NCBI RefSeq assembly: GCF_024199845.1
Contig: NZ_JANADO010000001.1
Location: 5,642,001 to 5,706,000, forward strand
Direction: 5' to 3'
Length of the DNA: 64,000 bases
Source of the DNA: Bradyrhizobium sp. CCGB12
GTDB lineage: Bacteria > Pseudomonadota > Alphaproteobacteria > Rhizobiales > Xanthobacteraceae
Both the position numbers and the translations under genes were made by a program. Below are positions 52,836 to 62,250 of the stretch, piece after piece; position 1 is the first letter of the stretch, and each line of letters opens with the position of its first letter. Under the pieces are notes generated by a model that was not told where the DNA came from, did not search any database, and saw only the letters and a program-made list of their open reading frames with translations.

Positions 52836-53556
52836 CTAAAGAACGCCGGCTTCGGTCTTCAGCCTGGAGACAAGCTCGGCGACCGAACCGACTTTGACGC
52901 CCGCCTTGCGACCGGCCGGTTCTTCGGTCTTCAGGCACCTTCAACCGTGGAGTGGTCTCGCCCCCAAAGTCGGCTTGGCTTTTCTTGTCAATCAGCCGCT
53001 TCTTGGCCTTCATGATTTTGGGCAGCGAGGCATAGCGCGGCTCGTTCAGGCGCAGATCCGTCGTTACCACCGCGGGCAGCGCAACCTCGATCATCTGCAG
53101 TCCGCCATCAATCTCGCGCGTGACTGTCGCCCTGCCATCCCCCATTTCACACTTTGAAGCGAAGGTCGCCTGGGCGCAACGTAGAAGAGCCGCAAGCATC
53201 TGGCCGTTGCCAACGATGATAAGGCCGGGCTTTTCGGCGTCAGCGCTGCCCTTCAGAATCTTGGCTACCGCGAGCGGCTCGATTGCATCTTCCGTCTCGA
53301 CCAGAATTACCCGGTCCGCACCCATGGCAAGGGCCGTTCTCAACGTGTCCTTGGATTTGGCCGGACCTATCGAGACGACTACAACTTCCTTTGCTCGGCC
53401 GCCTTCCTTCAGCCGCAGCGCCTCTTCGACCGAGATCTCATCGAACGGATTCAGCGACATCTTGACGTTCGCAAGATCAACGCCAGAGCCATCCGGCTTG
53501 TCTCGGATCTTCACGTTGGAATCGACTACTCGTTTGACCGGGACAAGAACCTTCAT
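52836..53556 (-). pseudogene. etfB: Electron transfer flavoprotein beta subunit, damaged
   Basis: Starts [20 protein letters not shown] (ATG 53556) and reads open through [28 protein letters not shown] and [10 protein letters not shown]. Two lesions are visible. First, the usual IDDDSNQTGQM block, which holds the AMP-binding Asn-Gln-Thr, has been reduced to GNGQM, an in-frame deletion of about nine residues. Second, a frameshift near 52935 moves the C-terminus [20 protein letters not shown] (preceded by EEP) to another frame. It lies 27 bases before etfA and about 220 bases after the dehydrogenase gene. Confidence 0.9.
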
Positions 53557-53775
53557 ATGCGAATTCGTCCTATATTTGCACCATGAGCGCGGCACGCCTT
53601 CGAATGATGAGGCAATACCGGGCTCAAGCTCTCGCTTCAGATTTCTATTCCCGGGGCTGCTTACTTCAAGTGGCAGCACCGAAAGCGCAACGGCTTGCTC
53701 ATGCGCTCGCCAGGCGACTTTGTTCACCTTGCATCGATCCGCTGCGTGCTGATTTTCCGTGGCCGACCCGGCCCA

Positions 53776-56217
53776 TCACGCTTTGACGCGCGTATTGTCG
53801 GGATCATAGAATGGGCGCGTCGATGCGATTGCAGCGTGCTTGACACCTGCCAGATCGATCTCGAACTGACCATTGCTAAGCCAATCAGGCCAGGCCTCCA
53901 CGACATCCGCGACATAACCCATTGCGACCGAACAACCGAGCGTATGGCCATAGGCAGCCGATGTAGTCCGTCCGACATAAATGCCGTTTCGGTAAATCGG
54001 CTCGTCATGGAGCAGAATGGGTTCGGGGTCAGTTAGGCGGAAAAATGCAAGTCGGCGCCGAAGCCCTTCGGCTTTCAGCTTCTCGAGCGCTTTCCGACCG
54101 ATGAAATCCTCATGCTTCCGCAATGAGACAGCAAAACCGAGACCGGCTTCCAAGGGACTATCGGTCGGCGTGATGTCGTGGCCGAAATGCCGGTAGCCTT
54201 TCTCAATGCGGAGCGATTCAATAGCGTGACCGCCGGCTAGCCGTAGTCCGAGATCTTCTCCCTCCTTGACCAGAAGATCGAATACCGGTCCAACGAACTC
54301 GGTAGGAAGATAAATCTCCCAACCCAGCTCTCCAACATACGTTACGCGCTGCGCTGTCGCGATTGCGTACCCGATCTCGATCTGCCGCGAGGATCGGAAT
54401 GGGAAGGCCTCGTTCGAAAAGTCGGCGGGCGAAACCCTTCGCATCAAGTTTCGTGACTTTGGCCCCATGACGGACAGCACGGCAAAACCGGACGTGACAT
54501 CCGTTACGACAACGCGGGAGTCCGGCCGTAGATTTTTTCGGATCCAATTAATGTCGGTGGGTTGCGCCGGGGCACTGGTAACCATCATGTAGCGCTTTTC
54601 GGACAAGCGGGTGAAAGTGACGTCCGCGACGATGCCGCCGCGACTGTTTAGCATCTGCGTGTACACTAGGTTTCCCAGAGCCACCGACATATTGTTTGCG
54701 CATATCCGCTGCAGCTCCGCTTCGGCGTCAGGCCCTTCGATGAAGGTCTTTCCAAACGAGGACAGGTCGAATATGGCGACATCTTCCCGGGCCGCGCGAT
54801 GTTCGCCCGCCACGCATTCAAACCAATTCTGACGCCCAAACGAATATTCGTATTGGGACTTCACGCCGTCGCGAGCATACCAGTTGGCTCGCTCCCAACC
54901 GGCTGCACTGCCGAAAACTGCGCCCTTCTTTTGCAGACGTGAGTGGAGCGGAGTTTCACGGACCGGCCGCGCGGTTTCGAACTGTCGGTTGGGCCAGTGA
55001 ATGGCTTGGAGCCGCCCCACACTCTCGGAGATTCGGTCGTGAAGAAATCTCTCATTGATCTCAAAATCGTTGAAGCGCGCAACGTCGAGGTCGGACAGAT
55101 CCATCGTCGGCTCGCCCTGGACTATCCACTCGGACATCGCCTTGCCTACGCCGGCGGACATGACGATACCTTGGGAGTTAAATCCTGCAGCGACATAGAG
55201 ATTTGCCACGTTTGGTGCTTCGCCGAGAATGAAGCGGTTGTCAGGCGTAAAGCTCTCGGGCCCGTTAAGGAAATGACGAATGCCCAGGTCTGCTAGGAGC
55301 GGGATGAGCTCCAATGCGTGCGACAGCGACCGCTCGAAATGGTCCCAGTCAGGGCTCAGCTCGCCGAAATGGAAGTTACTGGGGAGCTTTGACATCGGCA
55401 GGGGTTTAGCCCGCGGCTCGAAGGTACCGACTAGCAGTTTGCCCGCGTCTTCCTTGACGTAAACAAAGCCATCTCCGTCGCGAAGCACAGGAAGGTTCGG
55501 CGTGATATTCTTGTGTGTCTCGGTGACGACGTACATATGTTCGGCGGCATAGAGCGGGATCTTCAGTCCGATGGACTTACCTAGTTCACGAGACCAAGCA
55601 CCCGCGCACAGAACAGCTACTTCGCACCCGATGTTGCCCTTGTCGGTAAGAACTCCTCGGATCGATCCGTTTTTGATCTGGAAACCTGTGACCGTGACGC
55701 CTTCGAAGATTTTGGCACCGCCTTGGCGTGCACCCTTCGCCAAGGCCTGCGTGGTGTCAATCGGGTTCGTCGTTCCGTCGCCGGGAATGTACGCTCCGCC
55801 CACCAATCTCTTGACGTCGACCAACGGATGGGATCGCCCGATTTCATCGGGGGTTACCATTTGAGCCTCTAGTTGGAAGTGATCAACGAGCGCGATTCGG
55901 CGGGCAATCTCCGTCAACCTTTCGGGCGTGCGCGCCAGCATCAGACTTCCGGTTTGACGAAAGCCAGTGTCTTGACCGGTTTCCTCCTTAAGCGCGCTGA
56001 ATAGTTCGACTCCGTATCTGCTCAGATTAGTCATTATGAGCGAGGAGCGCAGCTGGCCCACGAGACCTGCGGCATGCCAAGTCGTGCCACAGGTTAGTTG
56101 GCCCCGCTCAAGAATGACAACATCCCGCCACCGCGCCTTGGTTAGATGATAGGCTATGCTCGTCCCGATGATTCCGCCGCCGACCACGATGACTTGCGCG
56201 TGCGAGGGTAGTGTCAT
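53776..56217 (-). CDS. Dimethylglycine/sarcosine dehydrogenase-type flavoprotein
   Basis: An 813-residue fusion of an FAD-dependent demethylating oxidase and a GcvT-type folate-binding domain, as in dimethylglycine and sarcosine dehydrogenases. The FAD motif is VIVVGGGIIGTSIAYHLTK (9-27); TTWHAAGLVGQLR carries the histidine that usually binds FAD covalently. VAAGFNSQGIVMSAGVGKA closes the flavin domain. The C-terminal half has LSSFGKTFIEGPDAEAELQR, YVGELGWEIYLP, LRIEKGYRHFGHDI with PTDSPLEAGLGFAV, all aminomethyltransferase marks. It oxidises an N-methyl group, passes the formaldehyde to THF and electrons to ETF, whose genes follow. First gene of the minus-strand run. Intact. Confidence 0.93.
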   Translation of the reverse strand: MTLPSHAQVIVVGGGIIGTSIAYHLTKARWRDVVILERGQLTCGTTWHAAGLVGQLRSSLIMTNLSRYGVELFSALKEETGQDTGFRQTGSLMLARTPERLTEIARRIALVDHFQLEAQMVTPDEIGRSHPLVDVKRLVGGAYIPGDGTTNPIDTTQALAKGARQGGAKIFEGVTVTGFQIKNGSIRGVLTDKGNIGCEVAVLCAGAWSRELGKSIGLKIPLYAAEHMYVVTETHKNITPNLPVLRDGDGFVYVKEDAGKLLVGTFEPRAKPLPMSKLPSNFHFGELSPDWDHFERSLSHALELIPLLADLGIRHFLNGPESFTPDNRFILGEAPNVANLYVAAGFNSQGIVMSAGVGKAMSEWIVQGEPTMDLSDLDVARFNDFEINERFLHDRISESVGRLQAIHWPNRQFETARPVRETPLHSRLQKKGAVFGSAAGWERANWYARDGVKSQYEYSFGRQNWFECVAGEHRAAREDVAIFDLSSFGKTFIEGPDAEAELQRICANNMSVALGNLVYTQMLNSRGGIVADVTFTRLSEKRYMMVTSAPAQPTDINWIRKNLRPDSRVVVTDVTSGFAVLSVMGPKSRNLMRRVSPADFSNEAFPFRSSRQIEIGYAIATAQRVTYVGELGWEIYLPTEFVGPVFDLLVKEGEDLGLRLAGGHAIESLRIEKGYRHFGHDITPTDSPLEAGLGFAVSLRKHEDFIGRKALEKLKAEGLRRRLAFFRLTDPEPILLHDEPIYRNGIYVGRTTSAAYGHTLGCSVAMGYVADVVEAWPDWLSNGQFEIDLAGVKHAAIASTRPFYDPDNTRVKA

Positions 56218-57439
56218 GCGTCATTGTCTCCACATTTCGTAACGGATGAGTTTCGCCTTCCCTGGAAGTAAGTCATCAAAGGCCGGCGAGTTAGCTTGAG
56301 GCCGCAACGCTTCTGATGCGAAACGAGTTGAAGACGGGCGCTGAACAATCCGACTTGGACAATTTCTCAATCAAAGATCTCGCCTAGTCGGGCGATAACC
56401 GACGATTCCAGACCTAACAAAACACGACGTTCAACGAGCATCGCACACCGCCGCGACCGATCTTTAGATCGACAGCCCGAGCACTCCGAATGTACAGCAC
56501 AATGCAAACGCCCGCCTACATGAAACGGCGTCATCACAGTTCACGGTACGCATCTTGAAAACCCTGGTGAACGGCAAAGGTCGGAATCAATGCTCCGAAC
56601 TGGAGCAAGTCCCAAGACGCTCCACGGAAGAACCGTTCGCAAGCAGCTGCAAAGCAATCGATCGTCGGGCCGACCGAAAGGGCACGATCGCGGCGCTGAC
56701 CCCGAACATAGTTGCGAGCAACATTGACAGCCGGCATCAATACGGCATTCCCGCACTCGGTCACGACGAAACTACTTCTTCGGTTGACCGCTAGCGCTTC
56801 AGTCTCAATCATTCAGGTCGCGCTCCCACCTTCGGTGACTGAGCGAGGACCCAGGCGCAGAGCTGCTGGTCCTATGCCCTACTTCATAGTTTGAGATTTA
56901 AAACTTCATCGACGCATGATGACGGCAAATATCGGCCGAAGTTGAAGGATTTCCGCAAAATGCCCCCCCTAGAGATCAATTTGGCTGCGACATTGCGGAC
57001 CGGCTGTATCTACAGCGTTAGATCGAAGTATTGGGCAGAACACGCGGTAAACCCGGCGGACCGCCCCCACCCGCGACGCAAGTCGTCAATCAGTCTCGCC
57101 TCAGCACACCCCCTCATAGCCTTGGCGCGGCGCGCGCTGACGCGCTCTTGGGAAATTTTAAGCAGACACTCCAGTCGCCTCGGTGAAAGAGGTCTCACTT
57201 TGAGAACCAATCATCGGATGACGACAAGTAGACTCGTGCTCGCCTCCCGGTCTCGTGCCAAAGCTCCGCGCCGCTGGACACCATAAGCGGCGAGGCTCGG
57301 GTTTTCATACATCATGACTGCGACGCGGTCACACCACCGAAAATGAAAGTTGGTTCTTGGTCATTCAAGATTGATTTCGTAGCAACATGGCAAGATGCGA
57401 AAGTCTACTTTCCTCGAAAGCACAATCTCGGCGCAGAAT
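56218..57439. other. Upstream region of the demethylation cluster
   Basis: About 1.2 kb with no recognised gene. A minus-strand frame of 92 codons (56534-56812: MPAVNVARNYVRGQ and later CFAAACERFFRGASWDLLQF) looks partly protein-like but is unmatched. The promoter of the dehydrogenase gene should lie in the first few hundred bases. Confidence 0.35.
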
Positions 57440-57465
57440 GGCCTCCGGCGGGCATGCCGGAGGCC
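57440..57465. terminator. Strong hairpin, likely terminator of the porin gene
   Basis: A perfect 10-base-pair stem GGCCTCCGGC / GCCGGAGGCC encloses a six-base loop (GGGCAT), followed on the plus strand by TTCTT. It lies about 70 bases past the stop of the minus-strand porin gene. The T-rich side is on the plus strand, so its direction is not decisive. Confidence 0.65.
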
Positions 57466-57532
57466 TTCTTGGAGGTTAAACGTTCATGCAAAGAGCCTGA
57501 TTGTATCTCCTTCTACTGGTTTGACAGGAAAC

Positions 57533-59050
57533 TCAGAAGTTTCGTTGAGCGCGGAGCAGTAGCGTGAGGGTGCCCTGGTCCTTCAGTTCGTAAGTACCGG
57601 CTGGCTTCGCGATGGACGCCTGCAGGGGCAGCGTCACGGTGCTTCCGCTCGCATATTTCTGATCGAGCATGGTATAGGAGAGGTCGGCCGAGAACGTCAG
57701 GTTCTTAACTGGGGTCCAGCCACTGTAAATGCCGACGGTTGCGTAGTTGAAGTCCGGGTTACAGCCGGCAAGACCGCTGGACAGGGCCAACGTGCCGACG
57801 AACGCACCGCAGATGTAGCTCTTTGCGGTGCCGTTGTAGCGCACAGCCGCGTAGGCGCCATAGATGCTGGTGAACCAGTGCGGATCCCAGTTGTGATTAA
57901 AAGCGCCATTGAGACCATAGGTCGTGGTCAATTCTTGGCCAGCACCAGCAACGAAAACGGAATCGGAAAGACCAGCAAGCCCGATGGTTTGGTAAGCTCC
58001 CGGCACGCCGCCGCCGCCGCCGTACATCGCGAAGGCAGACGGCAAATAGCTCTGGAAGTTGTAGCGGCTTGCACCGTACGTATACACACCCTGCAGGTTG
58101 ATGCTGTCACCCGCTCCCGTCGGAATGTTCTTGATGGACAACGCCAACTGACCAGCCCCCCCCCATTTATCGCCCGGGTGCCCAGTGACCTCTGAAGCTC
58201 CATAGTAGCCGGCATGATTGTTGTGAGCCGCTAACGATGCCTGGACGAGACCCCATGCCTGGTCAACACGAACCATTGCAACGAGGTCAGGCGCCCGTGA
58301 ACCGCCAATATCATTTGCTCCGTATGCACCGGTAGCAAGCCCCGCCGTTGTTGCGCCATTCACGTTCCAAACGTTGGTCGTGTAATTTTGGACCTGGTCC
58401 TGAACCGAGAAAGCAGCCGTCATCCCCTGACCGAAATCGGAGGTATAGGTGAGCTGGTTCACACGCTCCCAGCCACCGCCACCCGGAAGCTCCATCATGT
58501 TGCCAGGGTATTCGGCCCACGGCGCCGAGAACTGCGACTGCGCCTTACCAAAGGTGAATCCCGCGAACTGGATGAAGGCGTCGAAGACACCGAGCACACC
58601 AGCTCCAGGAACGTTGGACCCCGAGTCATAGGCGGTTGCACCACCCGCAGCACCCGCGCCGGCGCCGCCGTAGCCCCCGTCGGTCCAAGTATACACCCCG
58701 TAGAAGTAGGCGCGAACCATGCCGTACTCTGTCGCGGTGCGCGTATCCATCGTGAGCGCACCACGAGAACGCGACAAGTAGTAATTGCTCAGGCGATTAT
58801 GCGCACCAGCAACACCTCCGGTCGCGAAGCCACCGTCAGAGTTACTGCCGAGTTGGAGATCCGTACGCAGATAGCCGCCCAGCCTGGCGCAAGTGTCCGT
58901 GCCCGGGATGTAGTAGAAACCAGCACCGTACAACGAACAGACCTTTACGTACTCGATCACCTTCGCCTTCAAAGGGAGATCGGCCGCTTGCGCCCCCCCC
59001 CCCACAAGCACCGCGGCGGAGCCGAGAAAAAAGCTCGTTGTCAAGTTCAT
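57533..59050 (-). CDS. Outer-membrane porin
   Basis: A 505-residue beta-barrel porin of the alphaproteobacterial Omp2b/porin family. The signal peptide is MNLTTSFFLGSAAVLVGG with cleavage after AQA, before ADLPLKAK. The family hallmark VKVCSLYGAGFYYIPGTDTC and ARLGGYLRTDLQLG follow at about 34-65, and the C-terminus ends in Phe (LLLRAQRNF), as outer-membrane proteins do. It gives passage to small hydrophilic solutes. The start is preceded by an AT-rich region, and the MarR gene is divergent about 470 bases away. A strong hairpin follows the stop. Bradyrhizobium genomes carry many such porins; this one is intact. Confidence 0.94.
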   Translation of the reverse strand: MNLTTSFFLGSAAVLVGGGAQAADLPLKAKVIEYVKVCSLYGAGFYYIPGTDTCARLGGYLRTDLQLGSNSDGGFATGGVAGAHNRLSNYYLSRSRGALTMDTRTATEYGMVRAYFYGVYTWTDGGYGGAGAGAAGGATAYDSGSNVPGAGVLGVFDAFIQFAGFTFGKAQSQFSAPWAEYPGNMMELPGGGGWERVNQLTYTSDFGQGMTAAFSVQDQVQNYTTNVWNVNGATTAGLATGAYGANDIGGSRAPDLVAMVRVDQAWGLVQASLAAHNNHAGYYGASEVTGHPGDKWGGAGQLALSIKNIPTGAGDSINLQGVYTYGASRYNFQSYLPSAFAMYGGGGGVPGAYQTIGLAGLSDSVFVAGAGQELTTTYGLNGAFNHNWDPHWFTSIYGAYAAVRYNGTAKSYICGAFVGTLALSSGLAGCNPDFNYATVGIYSGWTPVKNLTFSADLSYTMLDQKYASGSTVTLPLQASIAKPAGTYELKDQGTLTLLLRAQRNF

Positions 59051-59287
59051 CGATAAACCTCCAAGTTGGAAACGCCGTTTCCGTCCTTCAAAAATCCGCC
59101 GTCGCCCTTGAACGGGCTGAGCTTGACGGACCGACTCCGAGGCACCCCTCGAGTCTCCCGCCTTATAAATTTGACGAATGATTGTTGCAATAAATTAATA
59201 TCATCAATTATATTTGGTGCGTCAATGTTGCAATATGGCAACATACGCCCCTACTTGAACACCCGCTCCCGAGGGAGAATACAAAAA

Positions 59288-59315
59288 GAGCCCCCAGGGG
59301 GCATCCTGGAGGCTC
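59288..59315. terminator. Imperfect hairpin between porin and marR genes
   Basis: GAGCCCCCAGG pairs with CCTGGAGGCTC across a short GGGCAT loop, the same loop sequence as the hairpin at 57440. It lies in the divergent intergenic region, so it may be a leftover terminator or part of a leader, not a terminator of either neighbour. Confidence 0.4.
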
Positions 59316-59516
59316 CAACTGTGGAGATTTCGCATAAACCGCTGGCCAAGAGGCATTGCGATTGTGGTGGAACCATCGACTACTTAATTGCATTTGTCAA
59401 TTGACATTTTTGAATAGCAGTTGTGTACGTGCTACTCTTTTTCGAGCTCCCACGAGAGGTTACTAAGTTCGCGATCTTTTGTGTCGAACCAGCACTTGAA
59501 GTGGCGGAAAACTGTC

Positions 59517-59999
59517 ATGGCCGAAAAAGAACATTCGGAAAGAGCCGTGCGCGATTTCTTCTGGAACATCGTCGAACTCCACTCACACCTTGAGGAAATA
59601 CATAAGGGATGGGGCCAGATGCTGGGCATATCGGAGCCTCAGTGGCTGATTTTGATGGCGATAGACGAACTCGATGAAGGTCGCGGCGTTTCAGGAATCG
59701 CCGTTGCGAACAAGCTGAGGATTCACCCCGCCTTCGTCACCAATCAAACTAAGAAACTCGAGAGTCTGGAACTTTTGGCACGCCTCCCCTCACCTGATGA
59801 CGGAAGATTCTTGCAGATGTCGCTGACCGAAAAAGCGCGCGCAGGAATTACGGCTCTGTCGATCACGAGAACAGCCGTTAATTCGACTATCTTTGCCGAG
59901 CTTGACGAGGAATCTCTTCGGTACCTGAATCAACGACTGATCTCGATTGCCAAGAATAGTCGGTTGGCCGCTCAGAAACTGAGCTTGGGCATATTGTAG
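59517..59999 (+). CDS. MarR family transcriptional regulator
   Basis: A 160-residue winged-helix repressor-type protein. The N-terminal helix region is followed by EPQWLILMAIDELDEG, the recognition region SGIAVANKLRIHPAFVTNQT with KKLESLELLAR, and the wing PSPDDGRFLQMSLTEK; the C-terminal helix serves for dimers. ATG 59517 is chosen over frame starts further upstream because MarR proteins begin near there and GGCGGAAAA lies before it. The gene is divergent from the porin gene, which makes that porin, or a nearby degradation gene, a candidate target. MarR proteins often respond to aromatic or CoA ligands. Confidence 0.92.
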   Translation: MAEKEHSERAVRDFFWNIVELHSHLEEIHKGWGQMLGISEPQWLILMAIDELDEGRGVSGIAVANKLRIHPAFVTNQTKKLESLELLARLPSPDDGRFLQMSLTEKARAGITALSITRTAVNSTIFAELDEESLRYLNQRLISIAKNSRLAAQKLSLGIL

Positions 60000-60132
60000 C
60001 GCGGAAGGGCTCGCCCGGAGAAACTAGTCGCCAAAGTTCTTTATCGTTTGCGGCCTTCTGGCGCTCCGGAGCACACGTCGAGTTGGTAACGTGTTGGAGT
60101 AGTCCGGAGATCAATAGCGCCGGCGAAGGTTT

Positions 60133-61272
60133 TTACTGAGCCATTGGGCAAGCATAATTTCTCGGGCGAATTGTTTCTAGTTTGCTCTCCAGCCATCCGA
60201 GGATGCAATCATCGGAGCGCACGAAGTTCTCGATCTCTCCAACTGCAGTCCGTATCATATGTGGAATGGCCAATTCCAGATCAATGCGCGCCGCTGTACA
60301 GTCCGCTTGAAGTTCGATCGCCTCCGAGATGCTGACCGTACCGCGCCCACCGGCTACCACGAGAACCGGGCATCTCACCTGCCGGACTAATCGCGAGCGA
60401 AGTGCAGAGATCATCCCCTCATCCAGGACGTCATCAGTCATCGTCATCCAGCCGACAGACGCTCGGGTACGCGCCCAATCCCAAAGTCCGCCGTCGCAAA
60501 CCGCCGCGGCAACCCGCCCGTCAGATACAGCAAACGTCGTAGCCAGAACCGCCGACAACCCTTCTCCATACACGCCGATCCGGGCGGCATCGACATCCGG
60601 CCGAGCTGAAAGATAGTCCAGGCAGCAAGATAGGGAAATTTCCGACTGGCCGCGCCAATGATTTGAAACCTCATCGTGAGAGACAACGAGGATTGAGATG
60701 CGCCGCCCGATCACCGCCGGCAAGAGCCTTCCTAGGAGGGTCACCGCAGTTTCCTGATCTCTGCTAATGCAAATAACTGCCGGCGCAGGTAGCTCCGGGC
60801 TGCCGGCAGGCAAGTAATAGGCCGACAGCTCGACGACATCACAGCAGACTTGTATTCGCTCCAGCTTGCGCTCAAGAGGTGCCCCGAACCTCTGAATGCC
60901 AGCTTCGACTTTGGCGGAGACGTCGAGGTTTTGTGGATCTTCTTCTTCACCTAATCGTCTGGCAACTTCGAAGGCGGTCAGCGCGCACAGCCAAGCTTCG
61001 ATCGCCTCATCAAGGCGCTTCTTTTCGACGTTTAGGTCCCCAAGCTGGCACTGAGCATCTCCGATGCTTGTCCATCTCGCAACCCAGTTGTTCCGGCTTA
61101 CGCCGTCGCGATCGTCGGGGACATTGTCAAGGAACATCGCGGCTCCTGATCGTGTGGAGACGAGATTATCCCCAATATGGGGCGGCTCAGCGCATAGCAT
61201 CCGATTCCCCCTCCGGCGCGAATTCTTCACCATCCGCTCAAGAATTTCGTACGGAGATCGAACCGCGCCCAT
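60133..61272 (-). CDS. Alpha/beta-hydrolase-fold protein without nucleophile Ser
   Basis: A 379-residue protein with an N-terminal helical domain (to about 140) and an alpha/beta-hydrolase domain, like the FrsA/dihydroxypseudooxynicotine hydrolase group. The nucleophile elbow is RIGVYGEGLSA (231-241), so the usual GxSxG serine is a Glu (Glu237). After strand 7, PVLVVAGGRGTVSI also lacks the usual Asp. A His is present near the end (IPHMIRTAVGE). It could be a pseudoenzyme, or it may use Glu as an acid/base. Its neighbour upstream is debris, and a MarR gene faces it. No lesion seen; no convincing ribosome-binding site before ATG 61272. Confidence 0.75.
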   Translation of the reverse strand: MGAVRSPYEILERMVKNSRRRGNRMLCAEPPHIGDNLVSTRSGAAMFLDNVPDDRDGVSRNNWVARWTSIGDAQCQLGDLNVEKKRLDEAIEAWLCALTAFEVARRLGEEEDPQNLDVSAKVEAGIQRFGAPLERKLERIQVCCDVVELSAYYLPAGSPELPAPAVICISRDQETAVTLLGRLLPAVIGRRISILVVSHDEVSNHWRGQSEISLSCCLDYLSARPDVDAARIGVYGEGLSAVLATTFAVSDGRVAAAVCDGGLWDWARTRASVGWMTMTDDVLDEGMISALRSRLVRQVRCPVLVVAGGRGTVSISEAIELQADCTAARIDLELAIPHMIRTAVGEIENFVRSDDCILGWLESKLETIRPRNYACPMAQ

Positions 61273-62049
61273 CTATCGCTATAAGCTAGAGGGTTGTCGG
61301 CCTTCATTCATCTCCTTCATTACGAAAATACTACTGAGGCAACGAGCAGAAAATCACCAATATCGGTCTCGTTGTGGGGAATTTCTGCATCGAGCGCGCA
61401 TTTTTATCTATTTCATGCTGCGCGTTAACCAAGCTTGCAAACCTGAGCCAACAACGGGTGCTTGGCCATCGAACGGCGCGATGGCGAGACTTACACACTA
61501 GGCGAGATCACGCCTTGTGGCAGCTCATTCGGCGGCCAGCCGGCTTTGCACTTCGAACCGCAACGCGCCCGAGGGAAGAGAGTAGGGACCGATCGCGCGT
61601 GCTGCTCGCATTGCTGCAGCAGAGCGCGCACTCTCTGCCTGGCACGCGGCTGAGCAGGCCGCACTACGCGACGAATCTGTACAGATCCTTTCGATCAACG
61701 GGCAACGGCCGACTTTACCGAAGTGCAGAGCGAAGCGCTGCGCAACTACGGGACGGGCGTGATCTTGTGCCGCGGAGACGAGTTCGTTTTAAACGCTGCC
61801 TGCTCCAGCTCCTCCCAACGGACAAGCAGCCGGAGCACAATAGCGCCATCATCAGCTGCTCGCCTGCCTCTCGCAGGTTCTGCGCTTAGCAGGATTCCAG
61901 GAGATCAGCTCTCTCAAAATTTCCTTCGTGGCCTATCGAGCCATCCGCCCGTGTTTGCCGTCCGCTGCAAGTGTAGCGAAATCCTTTCTCCGCCGCGAGC
62001 CGCTCTAACAGTGGTGCCGGTTCGAGCGATCGATCGCCGGTTCGTTTAG
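61273..62049. other. Intergenic, nothing recognised
   Basis: About 780 bases. Plus frames at 61374-61889 and 61723-62049 overlap minus frames; fragments like YTLGEITPCGSSFGGQPALH may be old coding sequence, but I cannot name a family. Confidence 0.35.
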
Positions 62050-62250
62050 CTTAATAAGCGAGCCTGTCGGCAATAAGACTAAGGCCGACTTCGTTAGCCC
62101 AATACATCGGACCGCCGCGATAGACCGAGCCTCCCAAAACCATTTAGCCAAACCACCTCAATATCGCTAGGACGAGCTGCGATGCCTTCTTCGAGAATGC
62201 GCGCATCTTCGTTGATCATGGTGACCTTGCCCCCAAGTTTTATCCAGTCC
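62050..62250 (-). pseudogene. 3-hydroxyacyl-CoA dehydrogenase, downstream part
   Basis: The minus strand reads [20 protein letters not shown] followed by EVVWLNGFG and, in a shifted frame, [20 protein letters not shown]. This is the C-terminal domain of FadB/FadJ-type hydroxyacyl-CoA dehydrogenases. It is separated from the upstream part of the same gene (63560-64000) by an IS3 element. Confidence 0.82.

Noticed and set aside
58388..59056. 222-codon plus-strand ORF opposite the porin gene
   Set aside because: Shadow frame of the porin gene; no start signal and Arg-rich composition.
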